Source of the DNA: JAJRTA01 sp965603125
Lineage (GTDB): Bacteria > Zixibacteria > MSB-5A5 > GN15 > FEB-12
Length of the DNA stretch: 64,000 nucleotides
NCBI GenBank assembly: GCA_965603125.1
Contig: CBFDBU010000014.1
Coordinates: 1 to 64,000 of the forward strand
Direction of reading: 5' to 3'
Part shown: positions 44,991 through 54,107 of the stretch, one piece after another
Numbering within the stretch: the first letter of the stretch is position 1
How the letters are laid out: the number at the start of each line of letters is the position of its first letter
Translations under genes and position numbers: made by a program
The notes under the pieces: model-generated
What the model was told of the DNA's origin: nothing
Databases searched by the model: none
Seen by the model: only the letters and a program-made list of their open reading frames with translations

Positions 44991-46499
44991 TCATCTACCG
45001 ACCGGTCGATATACCCAGACTTCGTTGGTGAGATTATGATTCGGGTTCATTGCATGCAGGACCTTGTCAACCAGCGATGGTTCGACGTGAAACGCTTCTT
45101 CGATAGCACCGATGCGGCTGGAGATGCTGTCTGAATAGAGACTGACATCCTCGCGTTTCGTGGGGTAGAGCAGGAAGTAGTCATAGATGTTGCCCATGTC
45201 CTCGGGGAAAGCGACATCGAGATCGCTCCAGTCATATATGTAGCCTCGGTTGATAGTGTCAAAACCGCCGTACACAAAGGGGAAACACCGGTAGGCATTG
45301 GGCGTGACAAACAGCACCGTCGGTTTGGTGTTTGAGAGCCTCTCAATCTCGGCCAGCGGTTCGACAATCCCCTTGTGGCCGTAGTGCACCGTAAGGGGGA
45401 CGAGCAGGATCAGATTCAGGCCGATTGCAAAGCCCAGGACGCCGTTGCGCAGTCTCTTGTTCGAGAAGAAGAAACCACGCTCGACATAGTGCTGATGAAG
45501 AGCGAGCACTATCATAATTACCAGCACCGGGATGATGGGAATCATGTACCGTTCCTGGCGGTAAGGGATCACAGCGTGAATCAGGATAAACGACAGGCTG
45601 CTGAACACAATCAGCTTGTATCGCACAAAAAATCGTTTGCGAGCGATTAGGTAGAACGCGATCGGGGAAAAGGGCGGAATGAAATACCCTAATATCACCG
45701 CCACGTAGATCAGGAAATGGGTCGCATAGGTGGGGCCTCCCTGGGCCCCTAAGCTGACGTGAACCAGGGAAGTTCCCATAAACGTCCCCGTCAGTTTCAA
45801 ATCCACGATGCCTGCAATAAGAAACATCACCAGCACGGTCACACCGTAATAAAGAGCCGGCTTGATCCTGCGGCTGTCAAACCACAGGATTACGGGAACG
45901 GCGCAGATGGCAAACAGCAGTTGGAAGCGAACCATCCAGGCCAGCCCGCTGATTACTCCGGCCAGGACGAGCCAGAGCGGGTGTTCATCCTTATCGTGCC
46001 GGGCGAAGCAGTAGAAAACTACCGCCCAGATAATCCCGCCCACCATCTCAATCAGGTTTCGCACGGCCAGATAAGGCAGCGCAAAATGAGCGGCCATAAT
46101 CAGCCCGCCCACCATGGCCCATCGTTTCGAGCCGGTCACCAACTCAACCGTACGGTAAACTGCCCAGACTCCTATCAGCGAAAACAGCGCGTGACTCAAC
46201 CGGACTCCGTACATGATCTTGTCCAGGGCATCGTAACCCATAGCGAGCATGAGCTTCATGTTCAGGTACAACGATAGAACGTACAGGGGGAAACGGGACA
46301 CCTGGCCGGTCTCTTTCCAGCTAAGGAAACCATCAGGTCTCCATATTCCGTGATGCAGCCAGTGATAGGCGACCGTCACCGTCTGGAAGAGATCGTCGGA
46401 GGCCATGAATCCCCTGGAATAAACGACCGCCACGAGGCGCAGGACGATCGCGACCACCATCACCGTGGCTAAGGGATGCTTCTCAATGTACCTGGTCAT
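44991..46499 (-). CDS. GT22-like membrane glycosyltransferase
   Basis: 502 residues with about ten TM helices. The N-terminal loop carries the family-type acidic motif (RGFMASDDLFQTVTVAYHWL, Asp-Asp as in GT-C enzymes using polyprenyl-linked sugars). A later loop has PYRQERYMIPIIPVL, equivalent to the HKEERFI motif of GT22 (PIG-B/ALG9-type) mannosyltransferases. It probably transfers a sugar from a lipid carrier during envelope glycan or protein glycosylation. No glycan cluster surrounds it. Confidence 0.85.
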   Translation of the reverse strand: MTRYIEKHPLATVMVVAIVLRLVAVVYSRGFMASDDLFQTVTVAYHWLHHGIWRPDGFLSWKETGQVSRFPLYVLSLYLNMKLMLAMGYDALDKIMYGVRLSHALFSLIGVWAVYRTVELVTGSKRWAMVGGLIMAAHFALPYLAVRNLIEMVGGIIWAVVFYCFARHDKDEHPLWLVLAGVISGLAWMVRFQLLFAICAVPVILWFDSRRIKPALYYGVTVLVMFLIAGIVDLKLTGTFMGTSLVHVSLGAQGGPTYATHFLIYVAVILGYFIPPFSPIAFYLIARKRFFVRYKLIVFSSLSFILIHAVIPYRQERYMIPIIPVLVIMIVLALHQHYVERGFFFSNKRLRNGVLGFAIGLNLILLVPLTVHYGHKGIVEPLAEIERLSNTKPTVLFVTPNAYRCFPFVYGGFDTINRGYIYDWSDLDVAFPEDMGNIYDYFLLYPTKREDVSLYSDSISSRIGAIEEAFHVEPSLVDKVLHAMNPNHNLTNEVWVYRPVGR

Positions 46500-46740
46500 A
46501 CTCTCTGAGCAGAACGGTCATTTGCCGGAGATACAACATTGTTGCGTAAGCCATGCGCATGAAACTATCGGACAGACGCTTACGGGACAAGCGATTTTTA
46601 AGCCCGGTGGGTTGCGGGTGTTTTGCCGGGTACCGAGCAAAAAACGCAGACGGGTTGTTCTTTCCACACAATGTGATTTACTGTGTTGCCAAAAAGTCTT
46701 AATGTTCTACTGGAAGTGGTGAAAAGAAAGCAGGAGGGCT

Positions 46741-47853
46741 ATGTCAGATACGAAGGACTTCTTTGACCAGCAGACCGAGCATTCGAAGGTGAAAACGGAG
46801 ATCGTTGTGGACTACTTCGCAGCGTGGGCAGGGATCATGAAAAGGAAGCGTCAGAAGCTGACATACCTGGACCTGTGTTCGGGACCAGGCCGCTATAAGG
46901 ATGGCACCGAGTCAACACCATTGCTCATCTTGAGTAAAGCGATGGAGCAACCCGGCTTGAGTGAGAAACTCCATGTTGCATACTACGAGAAAACGAGAGC
47001 CTACTTCGATGAACTGAAGAAAAGCGTGGAGAATCACCCCGCCAGCAGATGGTTGGCCCACAGGCCCATAGTAGAGCGCAAAGAGGTCAATCCGGCCCTG
47101 ATCAACGAATTACCAATTGATGACTGTACGTTCTGTTTCATCGACCCTTTTGGCTATAAGGGCGTATCTTTGAGATTATTGGTCTCAGTTCTCAAGAACT
47201 GGGGCAGTGACTGTGTGTTCTATCTCTCCGTTAGCGGGATTAGGAGAAACGTTAAGGTCAGGTCGCAGACAGATGCTCTGACCGACCTTTTTGGCTGCGA
47301 TGGATTGGAGGTTCTGCGGGAGCACGTGAAACATCGTATATCCCGTCCACCGTTTGGTAAACTTGTTGTCGAGCGGCTGCAAATGGCACTGAAACGGCAC
47401 AATAAACCTCGCACGATGTATTTCCTGCCATTCGCTGTCGAGCATGACCGAAGGAACATGATTAGCCATTACCTGATCTTTCTGACCAAGCATCCTAAGG
47501 GCTTCGAAATTATGAAATTCATCATGGCGAAACGAAGTTACAAGGATCAGAACGATATCCCCTTGTACCTCTTCACCAACGTCCCGCAGTTGGAATTTGA
47601 ATTCGCCGGGAAGATGGATAACCTGCTTCGCTCTCTCACTCGTGATTTTACGGGTCAGGTAATTAACGTACGAAAACTGGTTGATCTTTGTCATCGCAAG
47701 GGTTACATGTACACGACCGAGAACATTAAGAGTGCCCTGGACGTGTTAGAAGTCAGGAGTCTTCTGTCTGTTGATGTACCGCGCCAGAAACGGCCTAAGA
47801 ATAAAGACGGTAAGATAACCATGGGAGACAAGCGTACAGTCACCTTCCTCTGA
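46741..47853 (+). CDS. tcmP: Three-Cys-motif partner protein TcmP (methyltransferase-like)
   Basis: 370 residues. Rossmann/SAM-type motifs: TYLDLCSGPGRYKDG (44-50 is motif I-like) and TFCFIDPFGYKGVS (135-138, acid/DPFG as in motif IV of nucleic-acid or small-molecule methylases). The Cys-rich CTFCFIDPFG is a family feature. AGGAGGGCT precedes ATG 46741. The next gene, 10 bases downstream, is its invariant partner. Codon use is less GC-rich than neighbours, suggesting transfer. Function unknown in the literature. Confidence 0.87.
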   Translation: MSDTKDFFDQQTEHSKVKTEIVVDYFAAWAGIMKRKRQKLTYLDLCSGPGRYKDGTESTPLLILSKAMEQPGLSEKLHVAYYEKTRAYFDELKKSVENHPASRWLAHRPIVERKEVNPALINELPIDDCTFCFIDPFGYKGVSLRLLVSVLKNWGSDCVFYLSVSGIRRNVKVRSQTDALTDLFGCDGLEVLREHVKHRISRPPFGKLVVERLQMALKRHNKPRTMYFLPFAVEHDRRNMISHYLIFLTKHPKGFEIMKFIMAKRSYKDQNDIPLYLFTNVPQLEFEFAGKMDNLLRSLTRDFTGQVINVRKLVDLCHRKGYMYTTENIKSALDVLEVRSLLSVDVPRQKRPKNKDGKITMGDKRTVTFL

Positions 47854-47863
47854 GTATGCAGTA

Positions 47864-48610
47864 ATGCCTTCTACGTCGAAAATCGAGTGGACCGGTTCCA
47901 CCTGGAACCCGATCACCGGCTGCACCAAAATAAGCGCCGGATGCGTCAACTGTTACGCCGAGCGTATGGCCCGCCGTCTGCAGGCAATGGGCTCTCCCAA
48001 CTACAGGAACGGATTTAAGGTCACGCTCCATCACAAGGTGCTTGGGGCGCCGCTGAAATGGAGAAAGCCGCGGGTTGTGTTCGTCAACTCCATGAGCGAT
48101 CTCTTCCATAAGGACGTCCCGTTCGATTTCATCTCGCAGTTGTTTGACGTCATGGTGCGTGCGCCCGCCCACGTCTTTCAGATTCTAACCAAGAGGTCAC
48201 GCCGCCTTCTCAAGTTGGATGCGCGCCTTCCCTGGCCGAAGAACATCTGGATGGGCGTTACGGTGGAAAACAGCCGCTATTACAACCGTATCGATGACCT
48301 GAGAATGACCACCGCCACCACGAAGTTCCTGTCACTGGAACCACTTCTCGAACCGCTGCCCGATCTGAACTTAGCGGGGATAGACTGGGTGATTGTCGGT
48401 GGCGAGTCGGGTCCGCATGCCCGCCCGATCAGAAGAGAATGGGTGCTGCAAATCCTGAGGCAGTGCCGTGAGCAGCAAGTGCCCTTCTTCTTCAAGCAAT
48501 GGGGCGGTATAAACAAGAAACGCTCCGGACGTCTTCTCAACGGAAAGCTCTACGACGAAGTCCCCACCGGTCTTCAGGACTTTCAACTCCAGGGTCGACT
48601 CGCCCTTTAG
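47864..48610 (+). CDS. DUF5131 (phage Gp37/Gp68) three-Cys-motif protein
   Basis: 248 residues. N-terminal IEWTGSTWNPITGCTKISAGCVNCYAERMA: Cys20-x6-Cys27-x2-Cys30, the three-Cys signature, a possible iron-sulfur site as in radical-SAM proteins though with different spacing. Later: VFVNSMSDLFHKDVP, FQILTKRS, NIWMGVTVEN and DWVIVGGESGPHARP, typical of the family. Proximity to TcmP (10 bases) is the known association. A SAM-dependent modification system is a plausible inference, unproven. Confidence 0.9.
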   Translation: MPSTSKIEWTGSTWNPITGCTKISAGCVNCYAERMARRLQAMGSPNYRNGFKVTLHHKVLGAPLKWRKPRVVFVNSMSDLFHKDVPFDFISQLFDVMVRAPAHVFQILTKRSRRLLKLDARLPWPKNIWMGVTVENSRYYNRIDDLRMTTATTKFLSLEPLLEPLPDLNLAGIDWVIVGGESGPHARPIRREWVLQILRQCREQQVPFFFKQWGGINKKRSGRLLNGKLYDEVPTGLQDFQLQGRLAL

Positions 48611-48688
48611 CTGAAATCGATTGACCGTTGCGGGCATTTCCCCTTTATTGAACGCCGGTTCGGCGGTCTGCCGGACCGGAACGATGCC

Positions 48689-49348
48689 ATGAAGGAGTTC
48701 AAGGAAACAAGGATCGGCGTTCTCGCCCTTCAGGGGGATTTCGAGAAACACTGCCACCAACTCGCTTTGCTGGGTGTGGAGTCAGCGCCGGTCAGACTGC
48801 CCGGGGACCTTGAGCGAATCGACGGCATGATCATTCCCGGAGGCGAATCGACCACCATGGACAACCTGATAGACCGCTTCGACTTTCGCAAGCCGCTGCT
48901 GAGGTATGGTCGATCGCACCCGATCTGGGGAACCTGCGCCGGCATGATCATACTGGCCGGCCACTTGGAAGACAACTGGTCAGGTGTTCAGCCGCTGGAG
49001 CTGACGGATATCGATATCGTCCGTGTTGGATATGGACGGCAGATGTTCTCGTTTGAAGATACCCTCCGGGTCGATCTCGGCGAGGGCGAGATTGATCTTC
49101 CGGCGACGTTCATCCGCGCCCCCCGGATCACGCGGATGGGAGATACGGTCTCATGCCTGGCAGTGTACCACGGGACGCCTGTCCTGGTATCTCAGGGGAA
49201 CCTGCTGGCCAGTTCCTTCCATCCGGAACTGGATGATGACACGCGACTGCTGAAATACTTCCTCCGGGAGTTTGTTCTTCCCCGAGGAGATCCTCGGGCG
49301 TACCGAATGTGTGCCGGAGAAGACCGACGGATTCGACTTGACGTATAG
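48689..49348 (+). CDS. pdxT: Pyridoxal 5'-phosphate synthase glutaminase subunit
   Basis: 219 residues. Class I glutamine amidotransferase supplying ammonia to PdxS for PLP synthesis. Catalytic Cys83 (WGTCAGMI) and His178/Glu180 (FHPEL); PGGESTTM near residue 50 is diagnostic. The segment before YGRQ is VGYGRQ rather than the common NAYGRQ. PdxS, the synthase partner, is not in the window, so the subunits are unlinked here. Plus-strand, close to ispH (12-base gap). Confidence 0.93.
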   Translation: MKEFKETRIGVLALQGDFEKHCHQLALLGVESAPVRLPGDLERIDGMIIPGGESTTMDNLIDRFDFRKPLLRYGRSHPIWGTCAGMIILAGHLEDNWSGVQPLELTDIDIVRVGYGRQMFSFEDTLRVDLGEGEIDLPATFIRAPRITRMGDTVSCLAVYHGTPVLVSQGNLLASSFHPELDDDTRLLKYFLREFVLPRGDPRAYRMCAGEDRRIRLDV

Positions 49349-49360
49349 GCAAGGAACGGA

Positions 49361-50296
49361 ATGCTGAGAGAAATCGTTGTTGCCCGCCATCAGGGTTTCT
49401 GCATGGGCGTCAAACGCGCCATTAAGATCGCCGAGGAGACGGCCCGGAATCGGGAGCCTGGCGAGAGAGTCACTATCCTCAACGAGATCGTGCATAACGA
49501 AGCTGTTGTGGAAAAATTCCGCAACGAAGGAGTGCGACAGGCGCTGTCGGTGGATGACGTTCCGAACGGCACGCTGATCATCTCCGCGCACGGCGTCGGC
49601 CCGAAGGTGATTGAAAAGGCGAAGACCAAGGGACTGAAGGTTGTCGACGCCACCTGCCCGCTGGTAAGTCGCATCTACAGGATTATCGAAAGAATCATCT
49701 CCAGGGGGTACCATATTATCCACCTCGGTGATCCGGACCATGATGAAACGGCCGGTATTCTCGGGCATGCACCGTCGAGAATATCACTGGTTGCCGATCG
49801 TCACGAACTCCTGGCGCTGCCGGACTGGCCCGATCGGAAGCTGGGCTTGACAGTGCAAACCACCGCCCACGTGACTGTGTTCGATGAGACCAAGGCCCTG
49901 GCAGTAGAAAAGTGGCCGCATATCAAGGTCTTTGACACCATCTGCGAGGCTACCACCGACCGGCAGACGGCCGTCCTGGAGTTGACGCCGAGGGTTGACC
50001 TGGTCCTTGTGGTAGGGTCCCGATCATCGGCCAACTCCAATCGGCTGGTGAATATCTCCAGAGACGCCGGGGGGCGAGGGCACTTGATAGGGTCGCAGAA
50101 CGATATCAGAATAGAATGGTTCGGAAAAGACGAGAATGTAGACAAAGTGGGCGTCTCCGCCGGCGCCTCGACACCCCAGTTCCTCGTGGAAGAGGTTATC
50201 GACAGGCTGGTCGCAATCTCCGGTGGCACCGCCTGCGTCACAAGGCTGGGCCAACGAGCAGACCAGTGGAGCCGGGACACAATCGGTAAGTTGTAG
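49361..50296 (+). CDS. ispH: 4-hydroxy-3-methylbut-2-enyl diphosphate reductase
   Basis: Last step of the MEP isoprenoid pathway, making IPP and DMAPP. 311 residues with the three [4Fe-4S] ligands Cys14 (GFCMGVKRA), Cys99 (DATCPLV) and Cys195 (DTICEATTDRQ). Other family landmarks are LGDPDHDETAGILG, SRSSANSNRL and GVSAGASTPQFLVEEV. Located 12 bases after pdxT, same strand. Confidence 0.96.
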   Translation: MLREIVVARHQGFCMGVKRAIKIAEETARNREPGERVTILNEIVHNEAVVEKFRNEGVRQALSVDDVPNGTLIISAHGVGPKVIEKAKTKGLKVVDATCPLVSRIYRIIERIISRGYHIIHLGDPDHDETAGILGHAPSRISLVADRHELLALPDWPDRKLGLTVQTTAHVTVFDETKALAVEKWPHIKVFDTICEATTDRQTAVLELTPRVDLVLVVGSRSSANSNRLVNISRDAGGRGHLIGSQNDIRIEWFGKDENVDKVGVSAGASTPQFLVEEVIDRLVAISGGTACVTRLGQRADQWSRDTIGKL

Positions 50297-50372
50297 ACTC
50301 CGGCCGCCCTCCGAGACAGGAGTTGGCAGTAGGGCCGTCCGGCCGCACAAGCATAGATGGAGCGGGTTAGTG

Positions 50373-50990
50373 ATGTTTAAGGAAGTACACAAGTACCTTA
50401 TGGAGATGACTCCAGAGAGGCCGCCCGTGCTCCGGGAAATGGAGGCCTACGCCTCCGCACAGGGTTTCCCCATCATCGGTCCCCTGGTGGGGCGACTCTT
50501 ATACCAGTTGGCTCTGGTGACCGAGGCCGGAAAGATCTTTGAAATGGGCTCCGGCTTTGGCTATTCAGCTTACTGGTTTTCGCTGGCCTGCCGTTCGCGG
50601 GGAGAAATCATCATGACCGACGGCGACAAGAGCAACAAGCCTCGGGCGCTGGACTATTTCAAACGGGCCGCTCTCCCAAGCCGGTTCAATTTCCTCGTAG
50701 GTGACGCCCGGCGGATTCTTGAGAATACGGACGGCCCCTTTGACATCATCCTTAACGATATCGACAAAGATCAGTATCCCGAGACTATCGACATCGTCGC
50801 TCCCAAACTCCGAAAGGGCGGTCTGTTTATAACCGACAACCTGATCTGGTCCGGGAAGGTTTGCCGGGAAAAGCCCGACAAAACTACGGGAGCGATCATT
50901 GAGTTCACTCGTCGCCTGTACCGGGACAGGCGCTTTTTCACCACCATCATGCCCGTCAGGGACGGAGTCAGCCTGAGTGTACGACTGTGA
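50373..50990 (+). CDS. SAM-dependent O-methyltransferase family 3 (catechol-type)
   Basis: 205 residues from ATG 50373, with GGAG upstream; the longer frame to 50223 is unlikely. Motif I is EMGSGFGYSAYWFS, motif II is EIIMTDGD, and DIILNDIDKDQYPE carries the metal-binding Asp pair, as in catechol/caffeoyl-CoA O-methyltransferases. Substrate unknown. Followed directly by a repeat copy. Confidence 0.9.
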   Translation: MFKEVHKYLMEMTPERPPVLREMEAYASAQGFPIIGPLVGRLLYQLALVTEAGKIFEMGSGFGYSAYWFSLACRSRGEIIMTDGDKSNKPRALDYFKRAALPSRFNFLVGDARRILENTDGPFDIILNDIDKDQYPETIDIVAPKLRKGGLFITDNLIWSGKVCREKPDKTTGAIIEFTRRLYRDRRFFTTIMPVRDGVSLSVRL

Positions 50991-51002
50991 CTGTCGCTGA
51001 AA

Positions 51003-51150
51003 GGCCTGTTGAAAAAGTCACCGTAGCGGGCCTCCGAAGCATTGATGATGGTGCTGCCGGGCGTCTCTGCCTGGCATTGGCACGAATCCATAGAGGCGTC
51101 GGGCGGGGACAACCGAGGTCACCCCGTGGAGTACGTTTTTCAATAAGCCC
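51003..51150 (+). repeat. Full-length 148-bp dispersed repeat, opposite orientation
   Basis: Same length and ends (GGCCTGTTGAAAAA and TTTTTCAATAAGCC) as the copy at 44734-44881, inverted relative to it. The inner hairpins have decayed in part (CTGCCGGGC/GCCTGGCA; GGCGTCGGG followed by a degraded arm), so this copy is older. It starts 12 bases after the methyltransferase stop. Confidence 0.8.
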
Positions 51151-51510
51151 TGACCGAGGTATGACTTTCCCGGAACGAAACAGGAGCCACGCGATCTTTT
51201 TTCATGCAGGATTTTCCCGGACCGTAATGAACAAAATGGACTATCGTTACGTCATAAGTCTGGAGATGCGGATGGTTAAAGTGGCTTGATCGTTCGCCGA
51301 TACTCCCGGTAAGGGTATTGCTTGAAGGCGATTGCAGTTGTCGTATTCGCCATTCCGGAACAAGACTCACGGTTATAGAAGGGTTCCATCGACTACGGTT
51401 TCACCACCGTTTAAGTGTCTGTCCTCAGGGAGACGGCTTTGGGCCACAATGTCCGAGGCTAAGTATCTCATGGCGGCAAACAATTACTGCCGGGAAACAG
51501 CAAAAACTTG

Positions 51511-51539
51511 TTGACAAAAGCTGGTAGGATTAGTTTATA
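51511..51539 (+). promoter_or_regulatory. Sigma-70-type promoter of the ArsC/Spx-like gene
   Basis: -35 TTGACA (51511-51516), 17-base spacer, -10 TTTATA (51534-51539). Predicted start ~51546 gives a 5' leader of about 160 bases before ATG 51709. Confidence 0.6.
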
Positions 51540-51708
51540 TGTAGTTCTTAGTGGTCGGTCGTGTCGTCATGTCGTTGACGTAACAGCACGTCTGTTGATC
51601 GTCGAGGGGTGTTCCTGTACAGGGATTGATCTTAGAGTGCCACATATTCACGAGGCTTTGCCTTCGTAGTGTACTTAGAGGAAAGCCTTAGGTTCTTCAG
51701 GAGGTTGT

Positions 51709-52161
51709 ATGGCTCCCAAGAGAGCGCTGCTTTATTGTTGCGGCAACGATGACGTATGCACCGAGATAAAGAAACTCATCGAAGACGCCGGAGTAATACT
51801 TGAGATCCGTGACATTGGTGAGAACCCTCTGAGCGAAGAGGAACTCTCGCAGCTGATCGGGCACCTTGAGATCACTCACTTCATCAATACCCTGTCGGAC
51901 GCTTACACCAAGTACCGTCTCGACAAGAACCTTCCCGATCGGCGACAAGTCATCGGCCTGATGGCCAAGGACCACACCTTGATCCGTCGCCCGATAGTGA
52001 AATCGTCCCGTCTGGTGACGGTCGGCCATGACCATCGCCGCATCGCCGAGATGCTGCAAATAAGCGCCGACGGCCAGTCGACGCGCGTGAATGAAGCCCC
52101 AAACCACTTCAACCGGTCGTCCGCCAAGGCAAAGCGGGTCCCCCGCGCCAGCAAGAAGTAG
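51709..52161 (+). CDS. ArsC/Spx-like thioredoxin-fold protein
   Basis: 150 residues from ATG 51709, with AGGAGGT upstream. The N-terminus ALLYCCGNDDVCTEIKKLIEDAGVILEIRDI has an ArsC/Spx-type C-terminal-Cys pattern, and RPIVKSSRLVTVGHD matches the RPIL..G segment of the ArsC family. A basic tail of about 30 residues (NHFNRSSAKAKRVPRASKK) may bind nucleic acid. It is probably redox-active or RNA-polymerase-interacting; arsenate reduction is not claimed. Confidence 0.75.
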   Translation: MAPKRALLYCCGNDDVCTEIKKLIEDAGVILEIRDIGENPLSEEELSQLIGHLEITHFINTLSDAYTKYRLDKNLPDRRQVIGLMAKDHTLIRRPIVKSSRLVTVGHDHRRIAEMLQISADGQSTRVNEAPNHFNRSSAKAKRVPRASKK

Positions 52162-52177
52162 CTCCCTCGCTTCACTA

Positions 52178-52205
52178 TTGATTTCGTTCCCCCGATCGCT
52201 ATATT
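52178..52205 (+). promoter_or_regulatory. Promoter of the ETF-QO gene
   Basis: -35 TTGATT (52178-52183), 16-base spacer, -10 TATATT (52200-52205), predicted start ~52212, 30 bases before the ATG. Confidence 0.45.
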
Positions 52206-52243
52206 TATGCCATTGACTCTGGATCGTTGAAGAAGGTAAAGGC

Positions 52244-53920
52244 ATGGATATTGAGCGTGAGGTTCTTCCCACTGACATACTCATAGTGGGCGCCGGCCCG
52301 GCCGGTCTTTCCGTTGCGTACAAGCTGGCCAAATTGATCGAAGCTGACGGCGGCATGGAAATGCCGGAGATTCTCCTGATGGAAAAAGGCTCTCACGTGG
52401 GCGCCCATTCGCTGTCGGGAGCGGTGATGGATCCCCGGGGCATTGCCGAATTGATTCCCGACTTCGTGGAAAAAGGGGCGCCGCTGGAATCACCGGTTAC
52501 TTCCGACGCCATGTACTTCCTGGGCAGGGAAGCGTACATAAGATTCCCGTTTACTCCCCCACCCCTCAGCAACCGGGGTAACCATATTGTCTCGCTCAAC
52601 AAGTTCACCGCCTGGCTGGGCGAGCAGGTCGAAGCCTGCGGGATCGACGTTTTCGCGGGACTGGCAGCCGGTGAACTGGTCATGGCCGATGGTGCCGTGA
52701 GTGGCGTGCAGACAGTGGACATGGGTCTTGACAAGGAGGGTCGCCCTAAGGCCAATTTCGAACCGGGATCAGTTGTTAAAGCCGCCGTGACGATTCTTTG
52801 CGAAGGTGTGCGTGGCTCGGTAACCCGGCAGGCATTTGAGAAGATACCAGCTCTCACAGCCGATCGCCTGCCCCAGGCGTATCTCACCGGCGTCAAGGAG
52901 GTCTGGGAGGTCCCCAAAGGGCGAATCAAGGCCGGACAGGTCTATCATACAATTGGCTGGCCCCAGCCCGGCAACGAGTATGGTGGCGGCTGGATCTACG
53001 CCATGAGCAACAGTCTCGTTTCCGTCGGGTATGCTGTGGGGCTCAGTTCTCCCGACCCGACCAACGACCCGCATCTGAAATTCCAGCGCTACAAGACCCA
53101 TCAGTTTGTCCGGAAGATCCTCGAGGGCGGTTCGATGCTTCACTACGGCGCCAAGACCGTTCCCGACAACGGGTACCACTCGATGCCCCGCCTTTATCAC
53201 GACGGCCTGCTCCTGTGTGGTGACTCGGCCGGCTTTCTCAATCCGCAGAAGCTGAAAGGAATACATCTGGCCATCAAGTCCGGTATCATGGCCGCAGAAA
53301 CAGTGTTTGACTGCCTCAAGAGCAATGATTTCTCCGCGTTGTCACTCAGCCGTTATCAGGAACGGTTCGAGGCAAGCTGGGCCGGAAGGGAACTGTTCAA
53401 GACTCGCAACTTCCACACCGGGTTCAAAGGAGGCCTGGCCTCAGGCCTTTTCCATGGGGTGGCCCAGATGGTCACTGGCGGCAGAGGGCTGTTCGAGCGC
53501 CGCGTGAACAAGCCGGACCATGAGTACATGTGCAAGCTCGACGAGTACGGACGCCGGACCGGCAGATATCCGACCAGGGACGAGTTCAAGTTGGACAACC
53601 GGTACACCTTTGACAAGCTCACCGACGTCTACAAGTCCGGCACTCAGCACGAAGAGGAACAACCGTCGCACCTGGTCATTTCCGACTATGACATCTGCAA
53701 CAATCGTTGTGCCCAGGAGTACGGCAACCCCTGCCAGCATTTCTGTCCCGCGCAGGTTTACGAGATGGTCGAGGACCCTCAGCGGGAGGGGAAGCTCAAG
53801 CTTCAACTGACGCCTTCCAACTGCGTGCACTGCAAAACCTGTGATATTGTCGATCCCTACCAGGTCATTCGCTGGGTAGCGCCCCAGGGAGGCGAGGGCC
53901 CCAACTACGAAAACATGTAG
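52244..53920 (+). CDS. Electron-transfer flavoprotein:ubiquinone oxidoreductase
   Basis: Passes electrons from ETF (fatty-acid or amino-acid oxidation) to quinone. 558 residues. FAD loop VGAGPAGLSVAYKLAK (16-21), a KGSHVGAHSLSGAVMDP region, LLCGDSAGFLNPQKLKGIHLAIKSG, and the C-terminal [4Fe-4S] cluster with Cys in CQHFCPAQVY and CVHCKTCDI. Length and order match the family. etfA/etfB are not here. Membrane-associated at the inner leaflet. Confidence 0.95.
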   Translation: MDIEREVLPTDILIVGAGPAGLSVAYKLAKLIEADGGMEMPEILLMEKGSHVGAHSLSGAVMDPRGIAELIPDFVEKGAPLESPVTSDAMYFLGREAYIRFPFTPPPLSNRGNHIVSLNKFTAWLGEQVEACGIDVFAGLAAGELVMADGAVSGVQTVDMGLDKEGRPKANFEPGSVVKAAVTILCEGVRGSVTRQAFEKIPALTADRLPQAYLTGVKEVWEVPKGRIKAGQVYHTIGWPQPGNEYGGGWIYAMSNSLVSVGYAVGLSSPDPTNDPHLKFQRYKTHQFVRKILEGGSMLHYGAKTVPDNGYHSMPRLYHDGLLLCGDSAGFLNPQKLKGIHLAIKSGIMAAETVFDCLKSNDFSALSLSRYQERFEASWAGRELFKTRNFHTGFKGGLASGLFHGVAQMVTGGRGLFERRVNKPDHEYMCKLDEYGRRTGRYPTRDEFKLDNRYTFDKLTDVYKSGTQHEEEQPSHLVISDYDICNNRCAQEYGNPCQHFCPAQVYEMVEDPQREGKLKLQLTPSNCVHCKTCDIVDPYQVIRWVAPQGGEGPNYENM

Positions 53921-54045
53921 GCGGCCTCAGGCGGCTGCCGATGATCCCGGGCACCGGCGGCGTGGTGTGCCCGGCGGGAAAGAACACTTGCTATCGCGAC
54001 ACTCGGAATGATTCGGGTGGTGACGGCGAGGCTCCTGTTGTCGTC

Positions 54046-54076
54046 ATGAAAAAGCTCCCTGCAGGGCAGGGAGCTT
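54046..54076 (-). terminator. Rho-independent terminator after ppiD-like gene
   Basis: On the minus strand AAGCTCCCTG/CAGGGAGCTT (54076-54052), a perfect 10-bp stem with a 5-base loop, followed by TTTTTCAT. It lies 32 bases past the ppiD stop and 126 bases past the convergent ETF-QO gene. Confidence 0.8.
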
Positions 54077-54107
54077 ACCGGTCTTTGCGCGGCTCGGTAA
54101 GAGTCGC

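Larger units (their letters stand above)
50991..51708. other. Intergenic region with repeat copy and distal promoter
   Basis: Contains the repeat at 51003-51150 and, at the far end, the promoter of the next gene (51511-51539). Between about 51160 and 51500 no gene is supportable; short frames there have no start signal or recognisable product. Confidence 0.55.

Noticed and set aside
51230..51290. Short plus-strand frame MNKMDYRYVISLEM... after the repeat copy
   Set aside because: Looks faintly like a transposase start but is 20 codons, has no ribosome site and continues into nothing recognisable.
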